Program-made: the position numbers and the translations under genes | Assembly (NCBI GenBank): GCA_024693415.1 | Contig: JAILKX010000074.1 | Coordinates: forward strand, 1-6,156 | DNA: 6,156 nucleotides | Direction: 5' to 3' | Source of the DNA: Bacilli bacterium | GTDB taxonomy: Bacteria > Bacillota_I > Bacilli_A > RFN20 > CAG-826 | Notes under the pieces: model-generated | What the model was told of the DNA's origin: nothing | The model's input: only the letters and a program-made list of their open reading frames with translations | Database searches by the model: none | Shown: one piece after another, positions 6,028-6,156 of the stretch | Layout of the letters: each line of letters starts with the position of its first letter | Numbering within the stretch: position 1 is the first letter of the stretch

Positions 6028-6050
6028 TATGGGTTGGCCATAAAGAGGGT

Positions 6051-6083
6051 ATAAACAAATAGCCCATCGTCACGCGTTGGGCT
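6051..6083 (-). terminator. Leader terminator between riboswitch and 72-residue gene
   Basis: On the minus strand AGCCCA (6083-6078) and TGGGCT (6066-6061) pair around an 11-base loop, followed by ATTTGTTTAT. This is the expected place for the switchable terminator of a transcription-controlling riboswitch. The 5' arm directly follows the aptamer's probable closing strand. On the + strand the same stem is followed by TTATT, so it could also stop + strand reads, but no + strand gene needs it. Confidence 0.6.
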
Positions 6084-6156
6084 TTATTCAATGTGGTCCA
6101 TCGCTCAAGCTTTAGCACTTTGCCGCCTGAGGGGCCGGTAAGTTGCTGACGGGTCA
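6084..6156 (-). ncRNA. Probable SAM-I (S-box) riboswitch, 3' part only
   Basis: Read on the minus strand, the segment begins TGACCCGTCAGCAAC at the window edge and continues to AAAGTGCTAAAGC. This fits the S-box core 'UGA..CCC..GCAAC' followed by 'AAGGUGCUAA'. Between them TT-A-CCG and CGG-C-AA form the expected P3 stem, with one mismatch. Next, CGATG (6104-6100) pairs with CATTG (6093-6089), like P4, then AATAAAG as the possible 3' strand of P1. Differences from the usual consensus are the missing UCC after GUGCUAA and a changed AGAU segment. It could therefore be a variant or a decayed copy. The 5' part, with the GGCCC and AGAG elements needed for proof, lies beyond the window. Confidence 0.6.

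Noticed and set aside
5965..6154. Open minus-strand frame running through the riboswitch and terminator region from the window edge
   Set aside because: It crosses a terminator-like stem and the ribosome site and start of the 72-residue gene, has no recognisable protein, and is better explained by the structured leader.

Overview
The window reads like accessory DNA from an uncultured gut-type Firmicute (Bacilli/Mollicutes-related). The signs are short lipoprotein signal peptides ending in LASC or LISC followed by Gly-rich and Ser/Glu-rich linkers, BspA-like leucine-rich repeats, a probable S-box (SAM-I) leader, strong AGGAGG ribosome binding sites, and GC-rich codons with many ATC, CTC and GAC. 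TGA is a genuine stop: two genes end in TGA inside ATGA or TGATG overlaps. The standard bacterial code therefore applies, not the Mycoplasma code. Lineage is inferred from style only.

Left part (1-4436, + strand): three consecutive genes for surface proteins, joined by 1- to 4-base overlaps, so almost certainly one operon that starts upstream of the window. The first is 5'-truncated and carries InlB-B-like repeats ending in FTMPEG-type motifs. The second is a lipoprotein with BspA-like LRR_5 repeats. The third is a lipoprotein of unknown family. The second and third show a lipobox followed by a Ser/Glu spacer, and the first shows such a spacer at the window edge. Together they look like a set of membrane-anchored surface proteins with different outer domains. 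A GC-rich stem with a T-run closes the operon and also works in the opposite direction, where it faces the converging minus-strand genes.

Right part (4437-6156, - strand): three small genes separated by unusual intergenic DNA. In transcription order they are a partial probable SAM-I riboswitch with its terminator, a 72-residue orphan protein, a DUF3841 protein, and a 113-residue protein made of six 16-residue repeats.

Two intergenic sequence modules occur twice each, all in the same orientation. Around the DUF3841 gene one module lies just before the gene and the other just after it. Downstream of the repeat protein the same two modules lie almost next to each other with no gene between. This pattern, a filled and an empty site, is the most interesting structure in the window. 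No transposase, integrase, tRNA, rRNA or CRISPR array was seen.
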